From: Cupriavidus sp. WGlv3
GTDB taxonomy: Bacteria > Pseudomonadota > Gammaproteobacteria > Burkholderiales > Burkholderiaceae
Length of the DNA stretch: 64,000 nucleotides
Direction of reading: 5' to 3'
Assembly: GCF_023952475.1 (NCBI RefSeq)
Contig: NZ_JALHRX010000010.1
Location: 179,874-243,873, forward strand
Shown here: positions 15,167 through 24,145 of the stretch, one piece after another
Numbering within the stretch: position 1 is the first letter of the stretch
Layout of the letters: every line of letters starts with the position of its first letter
Made by a program: the position numbers and the translations under genes
Notes under the pieces: generated by a model
Database searches by the model: none
Seen by the model: the letters and a program-made list of their open reading frames with translations, nothing else
Told to the model about the DNA's origin: nothing

Positions 15167-16216
15167 ATGCTTGCCTATCTGCTCAAACGCATTCTGCTGA
15201 TGATCCCGACGCTGGTCGGGGTCATCACGCTGACCTTTGTCGTGATCCAGTTCGTGCCGGGTGGCCCGGTCGAACAGATGATGATGGAGCTGAAAGGGCG
15301 CGGCGGCGCTGGCGAAGCCAGCGGCGGTGGCGCCGAATACCGCGGGCGGCGTGGCGTCGACCCCGACAAGATCAAGGAGATCCAGGCCCTCTACGGCTTC
15401 GACAAGCCGCCGCTGGAGCGCTACTTGCTGATGCTCAAGCGCTTTGCCCAGTTCGACCTGGGCCAGAGCTATTTCCAGCACCGCAGCGTATGGGAGCTGG
15501 TCAAGTCCAAGCTGCCGGTATCGGTCAGCCTCGGCTTGTGGACCTTCTTCCTGACCTACCTGATATCGGTGCCGCTCGGCATCTCCAAGGCGATCCGGGC
15601 GGGCAGCCGTTTCGACGTGGTGACCAGCGTGATCGTGCTGGTGGGCTATGCCATTCCCGGCTTCGTGCTGGGCGTGCTGCTGCTGGTGGTGTTCGGCGGC
15701 GGCACCTTCGTGCAGTGGTTCCCGCTGCGCGGCCTGACTTCCGACAACTGGGAGCAGCTGTCGCTGATGGGCAAGGTGATGGACTACCTGTGGCACCTGG
15801 TGCTGCCGATCACGGCGTCGGTGGTGGGCAGCTTCGCGGTCGTGACCATGCTGACCAAGAACGCCTTCCTCGAGGAAATCCGCAAGCAATATGTGCTGAC
15901 CGCGCGCGCCAAGGGCCTGGGCGAGCGCCGCGTGCTGTGGAAGCACGTGTTCCGCAATGCCCTGATCCCGCTGGTGACCGGCTTCCCGGCGGCGTTCATC
16001 GGCGCCTTCTTCACCGGCTCGCTGCTGATCGAGACGCTGTTCTCGCTCGACGGGCTGGGCCTGCTGTCGTATGAGGCGGTGCTGCGGCGCGACTATCCGG
16101 TGGTGCTGGGCACGCTCTACCTGTTCACGCTGATCGGGCTGGTCACGCGCCTGATCTCCGACGTCTGCTACGTGCTGGTGGACCCGCGCATCCATTTCGA
16201 GGGCTTGCACCGATGA
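15167..16216 (+). CDS. yejB: Peptide ABC transporter permease YejB
   Basis: A 349-residue DppB-family permease. It has an N-terminal helix (LLKRILLMIPTLVGVITLTF), a periplasmic segment, then five helices and the cytoplasmic EAA-type loop around AKGLGERRVLWKHVFRNAL, which contacts the ATPase. Residues 45-65 are a glycine-rich YejB-type insert. A ribosome binding site (AAGGAAAGAG) precedes the ATG. The stop overlaps the yejE start by 4 nt (ATGA). Confidence 0.93.
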   Translation: MLAYLLKRILLMIPTLVGVITLTFVVIQFVPGGPVEQMMMELKGRGGAGEASGGGAEYRGRRGVDPDKIKEIQALYGFDKPPLERYLLMLKRFAQFDLGQSYFQHRSVWELVKSKLPVSVSLGLWTFFLTYLISVPLGISKAIRAGSRFDVVTSVIVLVGYAIPGFVLGVLLLVVFGGGTFVQWFPLRGLTSDNWEQLSLMGKVMDYLWHLVLPITASVVGSFAVVTMLTKNAFLEEIRKQYVLTARAKGLGERRVLWKHVFRNALIPLVTGFPAAFIGAFFTGSLLIETLFSLDGLGLLSYEAVLRRDYPVVLGTLYLFTLIGLVTRLISDVCYVLVDPRIHFEGLHR

Positions 16217-17349
16217 AACCGTTCTCGCACGCGACGCCCAACGGCCTGCCGCATTCGCCTTCGCCGCGCCAGCGTGCCTGGCAGCGCTTTCGCCGCAACC
16301 GGCGCGGCTACTGGAGCCTGGTTATCTTCGTCGTCATCTTCGTGCTCAGCCTGGGCGCCGAGCTGCTGTCGAGCAACCGCCCGCTGGTGGTGCATTACAA
16401 GGGCGAATGGTATTTCCCCATCGTCAAGGTCTATCCGGAAACCACCTTCGACGGCGATTTCGCCACGCCGGCCGATTACCTGGACCCGTATATCCGCGAC
16501 CGCATCACCACCAACGGCAATTTCGCGGTGTTCCCGCTGAACCGGTATTCGTACGACTCGCTCAACTACTTCGCCAAGGAACCGAACCCGGCGCCGCCCT
16601 CGGCCGAGAACTGGCTCGGCACCGACGACCGCGGCCGCGACGTGCTGGCGCGGCTGCTGTATGGCTTCCGTGTGTCGGTGTTGTTCGCGCTGGCGCTGAC
16701 CGTGATCGGGGTGCTGGTCGGCACGCTGACCGGGGCGCTGATGGGCTTCTTCGGCGGGCGTTTCGACCTGTTCTCGCAGCGCGCCATCGAGATCTGGAGC
16801 TCGATGCCCGAGCTCTACCTGCTGATCATCTTCGCCTCGATCTTCGAGCCCAGCCTGGCGCTGCTGATCATCCTGCTGTCGCTGTTCGGCTGGATGGGCC
16901 TGTCCGACTACGTGCGCGCCGAGTTCTACCGCAACCGCTCGCTCGACTACGTCAAGGCCGCGCGCGCGCTGGGACTGTCCAACGTGCAGATCATGTGGCG
17001 CCACATCCTGCCCAACAGCCTGACCCCGGTGATCACCTTCCTGCCATTCCGCATGAGCGCGGCCATCCTGGCGCTGACCAGCCTCGACTTCCTCGGCCTG
17101 GGCGTGCCGCCCACCACGCCGAGCCTGGGCGAGTTGCTGGCGCAGGGCAAGGCCAACCTCGACGCGTGGTGGATCTCGCTGTCGACCTTCGCGGTGCTGG
17201 TGGTAACGCTGCTGCTGCTGACCTTCATGGGCGACGCGCTGCGCGATGCCTTCGATACCCGGCTGGGCCTGGCCGCGCTGCGCGGCCGCGTCGAACCCAA
17301 GGTTCCAGCAGGCGCCCCCACCGGCGCGGCACCGGAGGCCACGCCATGA
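16213..17349 (+). CDS. yejE: Peptide ABC transporter permease YejE
   Basis: A 378-residue DppC-family permease. After a first helix (about residues 34-51), a long periplasmic region, characteristic of YejE, runs to about 135 and contains the NWLGTDDRGRDVLARLLYG motif. Five more helices follow, with the EAA loop at RSLDYVKAARALGLSN. It pairs with YejB to form the channel. Four-base ATGA overlaps on both sides show translational coupling with yejB and yejF. Confidence 0.93.
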   Translation: MKPFSHATPNGLPHSPSPRQRAWQRFRRNRRGYWSLVIFVVIFVLSLGAELLSSNRPLVVHYKGEWYFPIVKVYPETTFDGDFATPADYLDPYIRDRITTNGNFAVFPLNRYSYDSLNYFAKEPNPAPPSAENWLGTDDRGRDVLARLLYGFRVSVLFALALTVIGVLVGTLTGALMGFFGGRFDLFSQRAIEIWSSMPELYLLIIFASIFEPSLALLIILLSLFGWMGLSDYVRAEFYRNRSLDYVKAARALGLSNVQIMWRHILPNSLTPVITFLPFRMSAAILALTSLDFLGLGVPPTTPSLGELLAQGKANLDAWWISLSTFAVLVVTLLLLTFMGDALRDAFDTRLGLAALRGRVEPKVPAGAPTGAAPEATP

Positions 17350-19007
17350 CCGCGGTGTCGCCGATGACCTTGCCGGACGTGGAGCCGGCGCCGATGCCCG
17401 CGCCGGGATCGATGCTGATGTGCGTCGACAAGCTGTCGGTCACCTTCGGCCACGGCGAGCATGCCACCCGTGCCGTGCGCGACGTCAGCTTCGACCTGCG
17501 CGCCGGCGAGCGCTATGCGCTGGTGGGTGAGTCTGGCTCGGGCAAGACCGTGACGGCGCTGGCCATGCTGCGGCTGGTGGAAGACGCCTACTACGATGGC
17601 GCGATCCGTTTCGAGGGCAAGAACCTGCTGGAGGTTTCCGACCGCGAGATGCGCGCGATCCGCGGCGCCGAGATCGCGATGATCTTCCAGGAGCCGATGA
17701 CCGCGCTGAATCCGCTGTACACCATCGGCAACCAGATCGTCGAGACCCTGGCCCTGCACGAAGGCCTCGACCGCCGCGCCGCGCGCGAGCGCGCCATCGC
17801 GCTGCTCGAGCGCACCGGCATCAGCGATGCCGCGCATCGCTTCGACAGCTTCCCGCACCAGCTCTCAGGCGGCCAGCGCCAGCGCGCCATGATCGCCATG
17901 GCGCTGGCGTGCCGGCCCAAGCTGCTGCTGGCCGATGAGCCGACCACGGCGCTGGACGTCACCATCCGCGCCCAGATCCTCGACCTGCTGCGCGACCTGC
18001 AGGCCGAGTTCGGCATGGCGGTGATGCTGATCACCCATGACCTCAACCTGGTGCGCGCCTTCGCGCAACGGGTCGGCGTGATGGAGAAGGGCGTGCTGGT
18101 GGAAACCGGCGAGACCGCCAGCGTGTTCGCTGCGCCCCAGCACCCCTATACCCGCAAGCTGATCGACAGCCGCCCGCGGCGCGAGGTGCTGCCGCTGGTG
18201 CCGCTGGCGCCGGTGCTGCTCGAGGCGAACAAGCTCGGCGTCAGCTATGCGCGCAAGCGCCGCGGCCTGGCAGGGTGGTTCGGCAAGGACCAGTTCGCGG
18301 CGGTCAAGGATGTCGACTTCCAGCTGCGCGAGGGCGAGACCCTGGGCATCGTGGGCGAGTCCGGCTCGGGCAAGACCACGCTGGCGCATACCGTACTGGC
18401 GCTGCAGCGCAAGAGCGCGGGCACCATCCATTTCCTGGGCCGCAGCTTCGACACCGCCACGCGCGACGATCGCCGCAAGCTGCGCGCGCGCATGCAGGTG
18501 GTGTTCCAGGACCCGTTCGGCTCGCTGGCGCCACGCATGACCATCGAGCAGATCGTCGGCGAAGGCCTGGCGCTGCACCAGCCCGGCCTGTCGCGCGAGG
18601 CCACGCGCCAGCGCGTGATCGAGGCGCTGCGCGAGGTCGGCCTCGACCGTACCGCGCTGGGCCGCTATCCGCACGAGTTCTCGGGCGGGCAGCGCCAGCG
18701 CATTGCCATCGCCCGCGTGCTGATCCTCAAGCCTCAGATACTGGTGCTGGACGAGCCCACCTCGGCGCTGGACGTGTCGATCCAGCAGCAGGTGCTGGCG
18801 CTGCTGTCCCAGCTGCAGCACAAGTACAACCTCAGCTACCTGTTCATCAGCCATGACCTGGCGGTGATCCGCGCCATGGCGCACCGGGTCATCGTGATGA
18901 AGGCGGGCGAGGTGGTCGAGGCCGGCGATACCGAAGTGGTGCTCGGCGCACCGCAGCATCCCTATACACGCAAGCTGATGGCGGCGGCTCAGGTCGGTGC
19001 CGCGTGA
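17346..19007 (+). CDS. yejF: Peptide ABC transporter, fused double ATPase YejF
   Basis: A 553-residue protein with two complete ABC domains. Walker A is GESGSGKT in each; the signatures are LSGGQRQR and FSGGQRQR; Walker B is LLLADEPTTALD in the first and ILVLDEPTSALD in the second. It drives peptide uptake with YejABE. The C-terminal part of each half carries the oligopeptide-ATPase tail (HPYTRKL). The start overlaps the yejE stop by 4 nt. The operon ends here; I see no clear terminator immediately downstream. Confidence 0.95.
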   Translation: MTAVSPMTLPDVEPAPMPAPGSMLMCVDKLSVTFGHGEHATRAVRDVSFDLRAGERYALVGESGSGKTVTALAMLRLVEDAYYDGAIRFEGKNLLEVSDREMRAIRGAEIAMIFQEPMTALNPLYTIGNQIVETLALHEGLDRRAARERAIALLERTGISDAAHRFDSFPHQLSGGQRQRAMIAMALACRPKLLLADEPTTALDVTIRAQILDLLRDLQAEFGMAVMLITHDLNLVRAFAQRVGVMEKGVLVETGETASVFAAPQHPYTRKLIDSRPRREVLPLVPLAPVLLEANKLGVSYARKRRGLAGWFGKDQFAAVKDVDFQLREGETLGIVGESGSGKTTLAHTVLALQRKSAGTIHFLGRSFDTATRDDRRKLRARMQVVFQDPFGSLAPRMTIEQIVGEGLALHQPGLSREATRQRVIEALREVGLDRTALGRYPHEFSGGQRQRIAIARVLILKPQILVLDEPTSALDVSIQQQVLALLSQLQHKYNLSYLFISHDLAVIRAMAHRVIVMKAGEVVEAGDTEVVLGAPQHPYTRKLMAAAQVGAA

Positions 19008-19418
19008 TGCGGCAGGACTTTTCTGTTGCAGTGCGGCGACATTGCCTGCCCGCGCCGGCTAGCACCGAACCATGGAATTTATCCGATAAAGAAGATGCGA
19101 AAAACGGTCTATATCGTTGATTCGGAAGCCAAATCCGTCGAATTTGTAACGAACTTTGACATGTGAATGACAACCCTTTACCATCCCGCCAGAACTAGTT
19201 TTGGGGGTGGTGCGTCCGGCGCATTTGCCTGTGTCGCGCACGCGTGCGGTGCGGCAGCCGATAAGACGGCATGGCGCGGAGGTTGCGTAAGGTTTGCCCC
19301 TGTAGTTCACACGATGATCGCCCGACGTCACTGAAACGTTCGCGCGACATCCAGCCAATACCCAGCTGCCCCGGACCTAGTGCCGGGGCTTGCTTTGGAA
19401 CGATCAACAGGAGAACCA
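19008..19418 (+). promoter_or_regulatory. Strong promoter and 228-nt leader of the NlpC/P60 gene
   Basis: TTGACA (19156-19161), exactly 17 bp, then TACCAT (19179-19184) make a near-consensus housekeeping promoter. Transcription would begin near 19191, leaving about 228 nt before the ATG at 19419. The leader holds a small GC hairpin near 19371-19390. No small reading frame with a good ribosome binding site stands out. 19008-19155 shows nothing I can name. Confidence 0.65.
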
Positions 19419-20099
19419 ATGCAGCGATCGGTGCTTCATTCCCTGGCGCGCGCCGCCGTCGGATTTGCCCTTGCCTGCGGTGCGACTGTGTCGAATGGAG
19501 TGCTGGCGGATACGGTATTCAAGGATGCCGACACCCGTATCGAGTCCGCGGCCCAGGCCGTGGATGCGCATCCGGAAGGCAAGCGCGGCTTGCTGTCGTC
19601 GGTGGTGAATTCCACCAGCAATGTCGCCAGCAAGGCCGGCGACCTGGTCATGAACGCGCTGGGCCTGATCGGCGTGCGTTACCGCTTCGGCGGCAACACG
19701 CCCGAATCCGGCCTGGACTGCAGCGGCTTCGTCCGCTACGTGTTCCATGACACCTTCGGCTTCATGCTGCCGCGCCGCTCCGTCGAAATTAGCCGTGTCG
19801 GCACCACCGTGGCGACCAGCGACCTGCGTCCGGGCGACCTGGTGTTCTTCAACACCATGCGCCAGACCTTCTCGCATGTCGGCATCTATATCGGCGACAA
19901 CAAGTTCGTGCATGCGCCATCCACCGGCAGCAAGATCCGCGTCGACGACATGCGCGCGGCCTATTGGGTGACCCGCTACAACGGCGCGCGCCGCATCGAC
20001 GAAGGCAAGGAGCGCAGTGCCGAGGGCCTGGGCGACATGGTCGAGACGCTCAAGCGCTACGATCCCAAGGCGGCCCGCGCGTCGATGTACGGCGGCTGA
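19419..20099 (+). CDS. Secreted NlpC/P60 peptidoglycan endopeptidase
   Basis: A 226-residue protein with a signal peptide (about residues 1-30, cleavage after GVLA) and an NlpC/P60 domain from about 78 to 190. The catalytic triad candidates are C101 in LDCSGFVRY, H153 in SHVGIYIG and H165 in NKFVHAP. The family cuts gamma-D-glutamyl-diaminopimelate or related bonds in cell-wall stem peptides, so the protein should act in the periplasm. The ribosome binding site AGGAG lies 8 nt before the ATG. The C-terminal tail (195-226) is polar and of unknown role. It is a single-gene unit ending in a bidirectional terminator. Confidence 0.9.
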   Translation: MQRSVLHSLARAAVGFALACGATVSNGVLADTVFKDADTRIESAAQAVDAHPEGKRGLLSSVVNSTSNVASKAGDLVMNALGLIGVRYRFGGNTPESGLDCSGFVRYVFHDTFGFMLPRRSVEISRVGTTVATSDLRPGDLVFFNTMRQTFSHVGIYIGDNKFVHAPSTGSKIRVDDMRAAYWVTRYNGARRIDEGKERSAEGLGDMVETLKRYDPKAARASMYGG

Positions 20100-20120
20100 C
20101 AGTTGGCGACTCGTTAAACA

Positions 20121-20149
20121 AAAAAGGACTGCTGCGGCAGTCCTTTTTG
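20121..20149. terminator. Bidirectional terminator between the NlpC/P60 and patatin genes
   Basis: An 8-bp stem (AGGACTGC at 20125-20132 with GCAGTCCT at 20137-20144, TGCG loop) has an A-run before and a T-run after it, serving both convergent genes. Confidence 0.88.
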
Positions 20150-20173
20150 TTTTCCGAAGCAGCGGCGGCGTGG

Positions 20174-21103
20174 CTACTGCGCCGCGATCTTGCCGGCCGG
20201 TGCCAGCCGGGCCTGTTCCAGCCGCTGCCGCAGCGTTGCCATGACCGCCGCGGTCGCCTGTTCGCCCGCCAGCACGGCGCGGTTGCGCGCGTTGAAGTCG
20301 CTGCCGCCCATGTCGGGCAGCTCCGGCCGGATCACCACGTCGGCGCGCGCCAGCGCCATCTTGTTGATCGACTGGCCCATGATCGCGGTGGTCTGCAGCA
20401 GTACGCCGCTCTGGCCGGCGTGCTGCTGCGCCGAGGGGTCGGCCGAGATATTGACCGCAATGACAAAGTCCGCGCCCATGCTGCGCGCGGAATCCACCGG
20501 CACCGGCTCGACCAGGCCGCCGTCGACATAGTCGTGCCCCTGGATCGATACCGGCTGGAACACGCCCGGCACGCTGCTGGAAGCGCGCACGGCCTGGCCG
20601 GTGTTGCCGCGGCGGAACAGGATCTTGTCGCCGCTCTTGAGGTCGGTGGCGACGATGCCAAGCGGCAGCTTCATGGCTTCGATGGGGCGGTTCTGCACCA
20701 GCCGGTTGACGTAGTTCTGCAGCGCCTCGCCCTTGAGCCAGCCGCCGAAGCGCGTGCCGAACGGCAGCGCCCAGTCAGCAATCGCGGCTTCGTCCATGGT
20801 CAGTGCCAGCTTGTTCAGCTCGAAGCCATTGAGCCCGCTGGCGTAGAGCGCCGCCACCACCGCGCCGGCGCTGGTGCCGGTGACCAGGTCGGCGCGAATG
20901 CCCTGGGCCTCGAGCGCCTTGATCACGCCGATGTGGGCAAAGCCGCGCGCCGCGCCGCCGCCCAGCGCCAGGCCGATCTTGATGGGCCGCGGGGTGGGTG
21001 GCGTGGGCGGCGTGGCCGCGACCGGTGGTGCGGAGCGCGGTCCGAAGGCGCAGCCCGCCAGCAGGGCGGCGGCGGAAATGCCGAGAAAATGACGTCGTTG
21101 CAT
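20174..21103 (-). CDS. Patatin-like phospholipase, lipoprotein (RssA/NTE family)
   Basis: A 309-residue lipoprotein with a lipobox LLAGC (Cys18), a proline/threonine-rich linker (25-40) and a patatin domain. The oxyanion-hole loop is GGGAARG (48-54), the nucleophile is S78 in GTSAG, and the dyad Asp lies in VDGGL. Such enzymes hydrolyse phospholipid or lysophospholipid acyl esters. The lipid anchor implies the periplasmic face of a membrane, unlike cytoplasmic RssA. The ATG at 21103 starts the signal sequence directly. It is convergent with the NlpC/P60 gene and divergent from gltX. Confidence 0.88.
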   Translation of the reverse strand: MQRRHFLGISAAALLAGCAFGPRSAPPVAATPPTPPTPRPIKIGLALGGGAARGFAHIGVIKALEAQGIRADLVTGTSAGAVVAALYASGLNGFELNKLALTMDEAAIADWALPFGTRFGGWLKGEALQNYVNRLVQNRPIEAMKLPLGIVATDLKSGDKILFRRGNTGQAVRASSSVPGVFQPVSIQGHDYVDGGLVEPVPVDSARSMGADFVIAVNISADPSAQQHAGQSGVLLQTTAIMGQSINKMALARADVVIRPELPDMGGSDFNARNRAVLAGEQATAAVMATLRQRLEQARLAPAGKIAAQ

Positions 21104-21293
21104 GCAGCGGGGGATCGGTAACAAGGTGGGACCGGACGGCGGCGATGCGATGCGGGTGCTTCTCCATCCACGTTCGCGTCGCGGCCTGGCCGCCGGCCAC
21201 AGTTCAGACCGGCGCAAGCATAAATGATTCCGCGCGGCGCCGGTGCGCGCAGGGGCGCGGGCGAGGGCGCACGGGCCATGGAATACGCGTTGG

Positions 21294-21356
21294 TATAATG
21301 CAGGGCCCGCACATACACCAGCCTGCGCGCCGCCGCGCGCGGGCTTTCTTGTTTTT
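21294..21356 (+). promoter_or_regulatory. gltX promoter with a leader attenuator
   Basis: A consensus -10 TATAAT lies at 21294-21299. Between it and the gltX ATG (21366) there is a 10-bp stem (GCCTGCGCGC at 21321-21330 with GCGCGCGGGC at 21335-21344, loop CGCC). It is followed by TTTCTTGTTTTT (21345-21356), a full intrinsic terminator inside the leader. No other gene lies upstream on this strand that it could serve. This suggests gltX is controlled by attenuation; the sensing element is not evident. Confidence 0.6.
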
Positions 21357-21365
21357 CCCCTGACC

Positions 21366-22766
21366 ATGACCCAACGCGTCCGCACCCGCTTTGCGCCGAG
21401 CCCGACCGGCTTCATCCATCTCGGCAACATCCGCTCCGCGCTCTATCCCTGGGCCTTTGCCCGTCGCATGCAGGGCGACTTCATCCTGCGCATCGAGGAC
21501 ACCGACGTCGAGCGCTCGTCGCAGGAAGCGGTCGACGTGATCCTGGAAAGCATGGCCTGGCTGGAGCTGGATATCGACGAAGGGCCGTTCTACCAGATGC
21601 AGCGCATGGACCGCTATCGCGAGGTGGTGGCGCAGATGGTCGAGGCCGGGCTGGCCTACCGCTGCTACATGAGCACGGCGGAACTGGACGCACTGCGCGA
21701 AGCCCAGCGCGAGCGCGGCGAGAAGCCGCGCTACAACGGCTTCTGGCGGCCGGAGCCGGGCAAGGTGCTGCCCGAACCGCCGGCCGGCGTGGACCCGGTG
21801 ATCCGTTTCAAGAACCCCATCGGCGGCAGCGTGGTGTGGGACGACGCGGTCAAGGGCCGCATCGAGATCGCCAACGACGAACTCGACGACCTGGTGATCG
21901 CGCGCCCCGACGGCACGCCCACCTACAACTTCTGCGTGGTGGTCGACGATCTCGACATGCGGATCACCCATGTGATCCGTGGCGACGACCACGTCAACAA
22001 CACGCCGCGCCAGATCAACATCATCCGCGCGCTGGGCGGCACCCCGCCGATCTATGCCCACCTGCCGACCGTGCTCAACGAGCAGGGCGAGAAGATGAGC
22101 AAGCGCCATGGCGCGATGAGCGTGACCGGGTATCGCGACGAGGGCTACCTGCCGGAGGCGGTGCTGAACTACCTGGCGCGGCTGGGCTGGGCCCACGGCG
22201 ATGCCGAGATCTTCTCGCGCGAGCAGTTCGTCGAGTGGTTCGACCTGGAACACCTGGGCAAGTCGCCGGCCCAGTACAACCCCGAGAAGCTGGCCTGGCT
22301 CAACAACCACTACATCAAGGCCGGTGATAACCAGCGCCTGGCCACGCTGACGCAGCCCTTTATCGAGGCGCTGGGCGGCAAGGTGGAAGGGGCCGACCTG
22401 GTCGGCGTGATCGCGTTGGTGAAGGACCGCGCCAACACGCTCAAGGAAGTCGCGCAGGCCGCGTTGCTGTTCTATCGCGGCGAGCCGCAAGCCGATGCCG
22501 CGCTCAAGGCAGAACATCTCACGCCGGAGATCCAGCCGGCGCTGGTCGCACTGTCGGCCCGGCTGGCCGCGCTGCCGGCGTGGACCCGCGCAGAGATCAG
22601 CGCCGCGTTCAAGGCCGTGCTGGCCGAGTTCGGGTTGAAGATGCCCAAGCTGGCCATGCCGGTACGGCTGCTGGTGGCGGGGCAGTTGCAGACGCCAAGC
22701 ATCGACGCGGTGCTGGAGCTGTTCGGCCGCGACACGGTGCTGCGCCGCCTGGCCGCCGCGGCTTGA
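21366..22766 (+). CDS. gltX: Glutamate-tRNA ligase GltX
   Basis: A 466-residue class I aminoacyl-tRNA synthetase that charges tRNA-Glu. The HIGH-type motif is in [15 protein letters not shown] (residues 12-26), the KMSKR motif is intact (EKMSKRHG), and the C-terminal anticodon-binding helices follow. Length is normal for the bacterial enzyme. The ATG at 21366 begins with the family sequence [15 protein letters not shown]. No ribosome binding site is visible; the T-tract of the leader terminator occupies that place. The next genes downstream include two tRNA-Glu copies, the substrate of this enzyme. Confidence 0.97.
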   Translation: MTQRVRTRFAPSPTGFIHLGNIRSALYPWAFARRMQGDFILRIEDTDVERSSQEAVDVILESMAWLELDIDEGPFYQMQRMDRYREVVAQMVEAGLAYRCYMSTAELDALREAQRERGEKPRYNGFWRPEPGKVLPEPPAGVDPVIRFKNPIGGSVVWDDAVKGRIEIANDELDDLVIARPDGTPTYNFCVVVDDLDMRITHVIRGDDHVNNTPRQINIIRALGGTPPIYAHLPTVLNEQGEKMSKRHGAMSVTGYRDEGYLPEAVLNYLARLGWAHGDAEIFSREQFVEWFDLEHLGKSPAQYNPEKLAWLNNHYIKAGDNQRLATLTQPFIEALGGKVEGADLVGVIALVKDRANTLKEVAQAALLFYRGEPQADAALKAEHLTPEIQPALVALSARLAALPAWTRAEISAAFKAVLAEFGLKMPKLAMPVRLLVAGQLQTPSIDAVLELFGRDTVLRRLAAAA

Positions 22767-22960
22767 GCGCTGCCTGAAAAGGCGCAAAAAAAAGTCCGCG
22801 CCGGGGCTTGCGCTTCGGCCAGGACTTGCGCATAATCTCGTTCTCCCTGCAGCGCGGCAGCTACAAAGCAACCAAGCGGGCCGGTGGATCCGCAAGGATT
22901 CTCGTTTTCTCTGAGCGGATTATTGAAGCGCAGAGCAGGCGAAAAAGCTGAAGCGGGAAC

Positions 22961-22988
22961 TTGCAAAGATTAATGATTGATATATAAT
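22961..22988 (+). promoter_or_regulatory. Promoter of tRNA operon copy 1
   Basis: TTGCAA (22961-22966), a 16-bp AT-rich spacer and TATAAT (22983-22988) lie about 70 nt before the first tRNA-Ala. Sequence after the -10 is shared with the second copy. The rest of 22767-23058 shows no gene. Confidence 0.75.
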
Positions 22989-23058
22989 CTTGGCTTCGCT
23001 TGAAACGGTAGTTAATTCAAGTGAAAGCGCAGCAAGTGGCAGTAAATAGAAGTACCAT

Positions 23059-23134
<76 letters not shown>

Positions 23135-23200
23135 AGATTCAGGCGTCAGCCAGGTAGTATCGGTTGGTGCCAGACGGAACGTGTTGAAAGACAAGTTTCT

Positions 23201-23276
23201 GTCCCCTTCGTCTAGAGGCCTAGGACATCACCCTTTCACGGTGAGTACAGGGGTTCGAATCCCCTAGGGGACGCCA
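23201..23276 (+). tRNA. tRNA-Glu(UUC), copy 1
   Basis: A 76-nt cloverleaf with acceptor GTCCCCT/AGGGGAC, anticodon loop CTTTCAC (UUC) and encoded CCA. Identical to the copy at 23800. Confidence 0.97.
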
Positions 23277-23345
23277 TAACAACAGGGCGTAATCAGACGT
23301 CCAGCATGTCGTCTCGAGCAGAGGTTCGAGTCGGCAGCCGACTAA

Positions 23346-23422
23346 GGAGTGGTAGTTCAGTCGGTTAGAATACCGGCCTGTCACGCCGGGGGTCGCGGGT
23401 TCGAGTCCCGTCCACTCCGCCA
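23346..23422 (+). tRNA. tRNA-Asp(GUC), copy 1
   Basis: A 77-nt cloverleaf with acceptor GGAGTGG/CCACTCC, anticodon loop CTGTCAC (GUC) and encoded CCA. Identical to the copy at 23945. Confidence 0.97.
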
Positions 23423-23430
23423 AAACTAAA

Positions 23431-23461
23431 CCCGCATGGTGTATCCACCATGCGGGTTTTT
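23431..23461 (+). terminator. Terminator of tRNA operon copy 1
   Basis: An 11-bp stem (CCCGCATGGTG at 23431-23441 with CACCATGCGGG at 23446-23456) is followed by a T-run, 8 nt after tRNA-Asp. Confidence 0.9.
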
Positions 23462-23512
23462 CTTTTGGGTGAGGGATTATGTTGGGAATCGCGGTAAATG
23501 CAATAAAATGTG

Positions 23513-23542
23513 TTGCATTCGTTGCCAAAACCGCTATATAAT
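23513..23542 (+). promoter_or_regulatory. Promoter of tRNA operon copy 2
   Basis: TTGCAT (23513-23518), 18 bp, TATAAT (23537-23542). The stretch from the -10 onward (ATATAATC, then CTTCGCT) resembles the copy 1 promoter, so the promoter was part of the duplicated unit. Confidence 0.7.
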
Positions 23543-23618
23543 CCTGTCTTCGCTGCAAACGCTGCGCAAGCGGCGGCGGTGGAAGAATCCAGCAGTAACC
23601 GTCCAGAATACCGGATAC

Positions 23619-23694
<76 letters not shown>

Positions 23695-23799
23695 GAATCT
23701 GGGAAGCGTCTGAAAAGAAGCTTCCCAAGCGCGAAAAAGCCTGCTATGATGGCGGACTTTCCAGCGCAAGACAGAAAACGCGTTGAAGAACAAGTTTCT

Positions 23800-23875
23800 G
23801 TCCCCTTCGTCTAGAGGCCTAGGACATCACCCTTTCACGGTGAGTACAGGGGTTCGAATCCCCTAGGGGACGCCA
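23800..23875 (+). tRNA. tRNA-Glu(UUC), copy 2
   Basis: 76 nt, identical to copy 1. The 69-nt spacer to tRNA-Asp differs from the copy 1 spacer at only about five positions. Confidence 0.97.
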
Positions 23876-23944
23876 TAACAACGGGGCGTAATCAAACGTC
23901 CAGCATGTCGTCTCGAGCAGCAGCTCGAGTCGGCAGCCGACTAA

Positions 23945-24021
23945 GGAGTGGTAGTTCAGTCGGTTAGAATACCGGCCTGTCACGCCGGGGGTCGCGGGTT
24001 CGAGTCCCGTCCACTCCGCCA
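23945..24021 (+). tRNA. tRNA-Asp(GUC), copy 2
   Basis: 77 nt, identical to copy 1. Its last 21 bases and the terminator behind it are repeated at 24146-24198. Confidence 0.97.
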
Positions 24022-24052
24022 ATTTGAAAAGCCCGCGCAAGCGGGCTTTTTC
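24001..24052 (+). repeat. Direct repeat, copy 1: tRNA-Asp 3' end plus terminator
   Basis: 52 bp covering the last 21 nt of tRNA-Asp copy 2 and an intrinsic terminator (GCCCGC 24031-24036, GCGGGC 24041-24046, T-run). The same sequence with one extra T recurs at 24146. This copy is also the functional terminator of the operon. Confidence 0.9.
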
Positions 24053-24145
24053 CTTTGTAAAAAGTGGAGCGAGCCGCCTGCGCGGCTCGCGGCGGGACGA
24101 GAAGGGCTGCGCCTGCAGGCGCAGCAGCGGCCTGCGGCACGTAGG
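24053..24145. other. 93-bp palindrome-rich segment between the direct repeats
   Basis: It contains a 9-bp stem (GCGAGCCGC 24069-24077, GCGGCTCGC 24082-24090) and a perfect 18-bp palindrome (24107-24124). No reading frame of note. It may be the remnant of an inserted element or a mobile palindromic unit. Confidence 0.55.
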
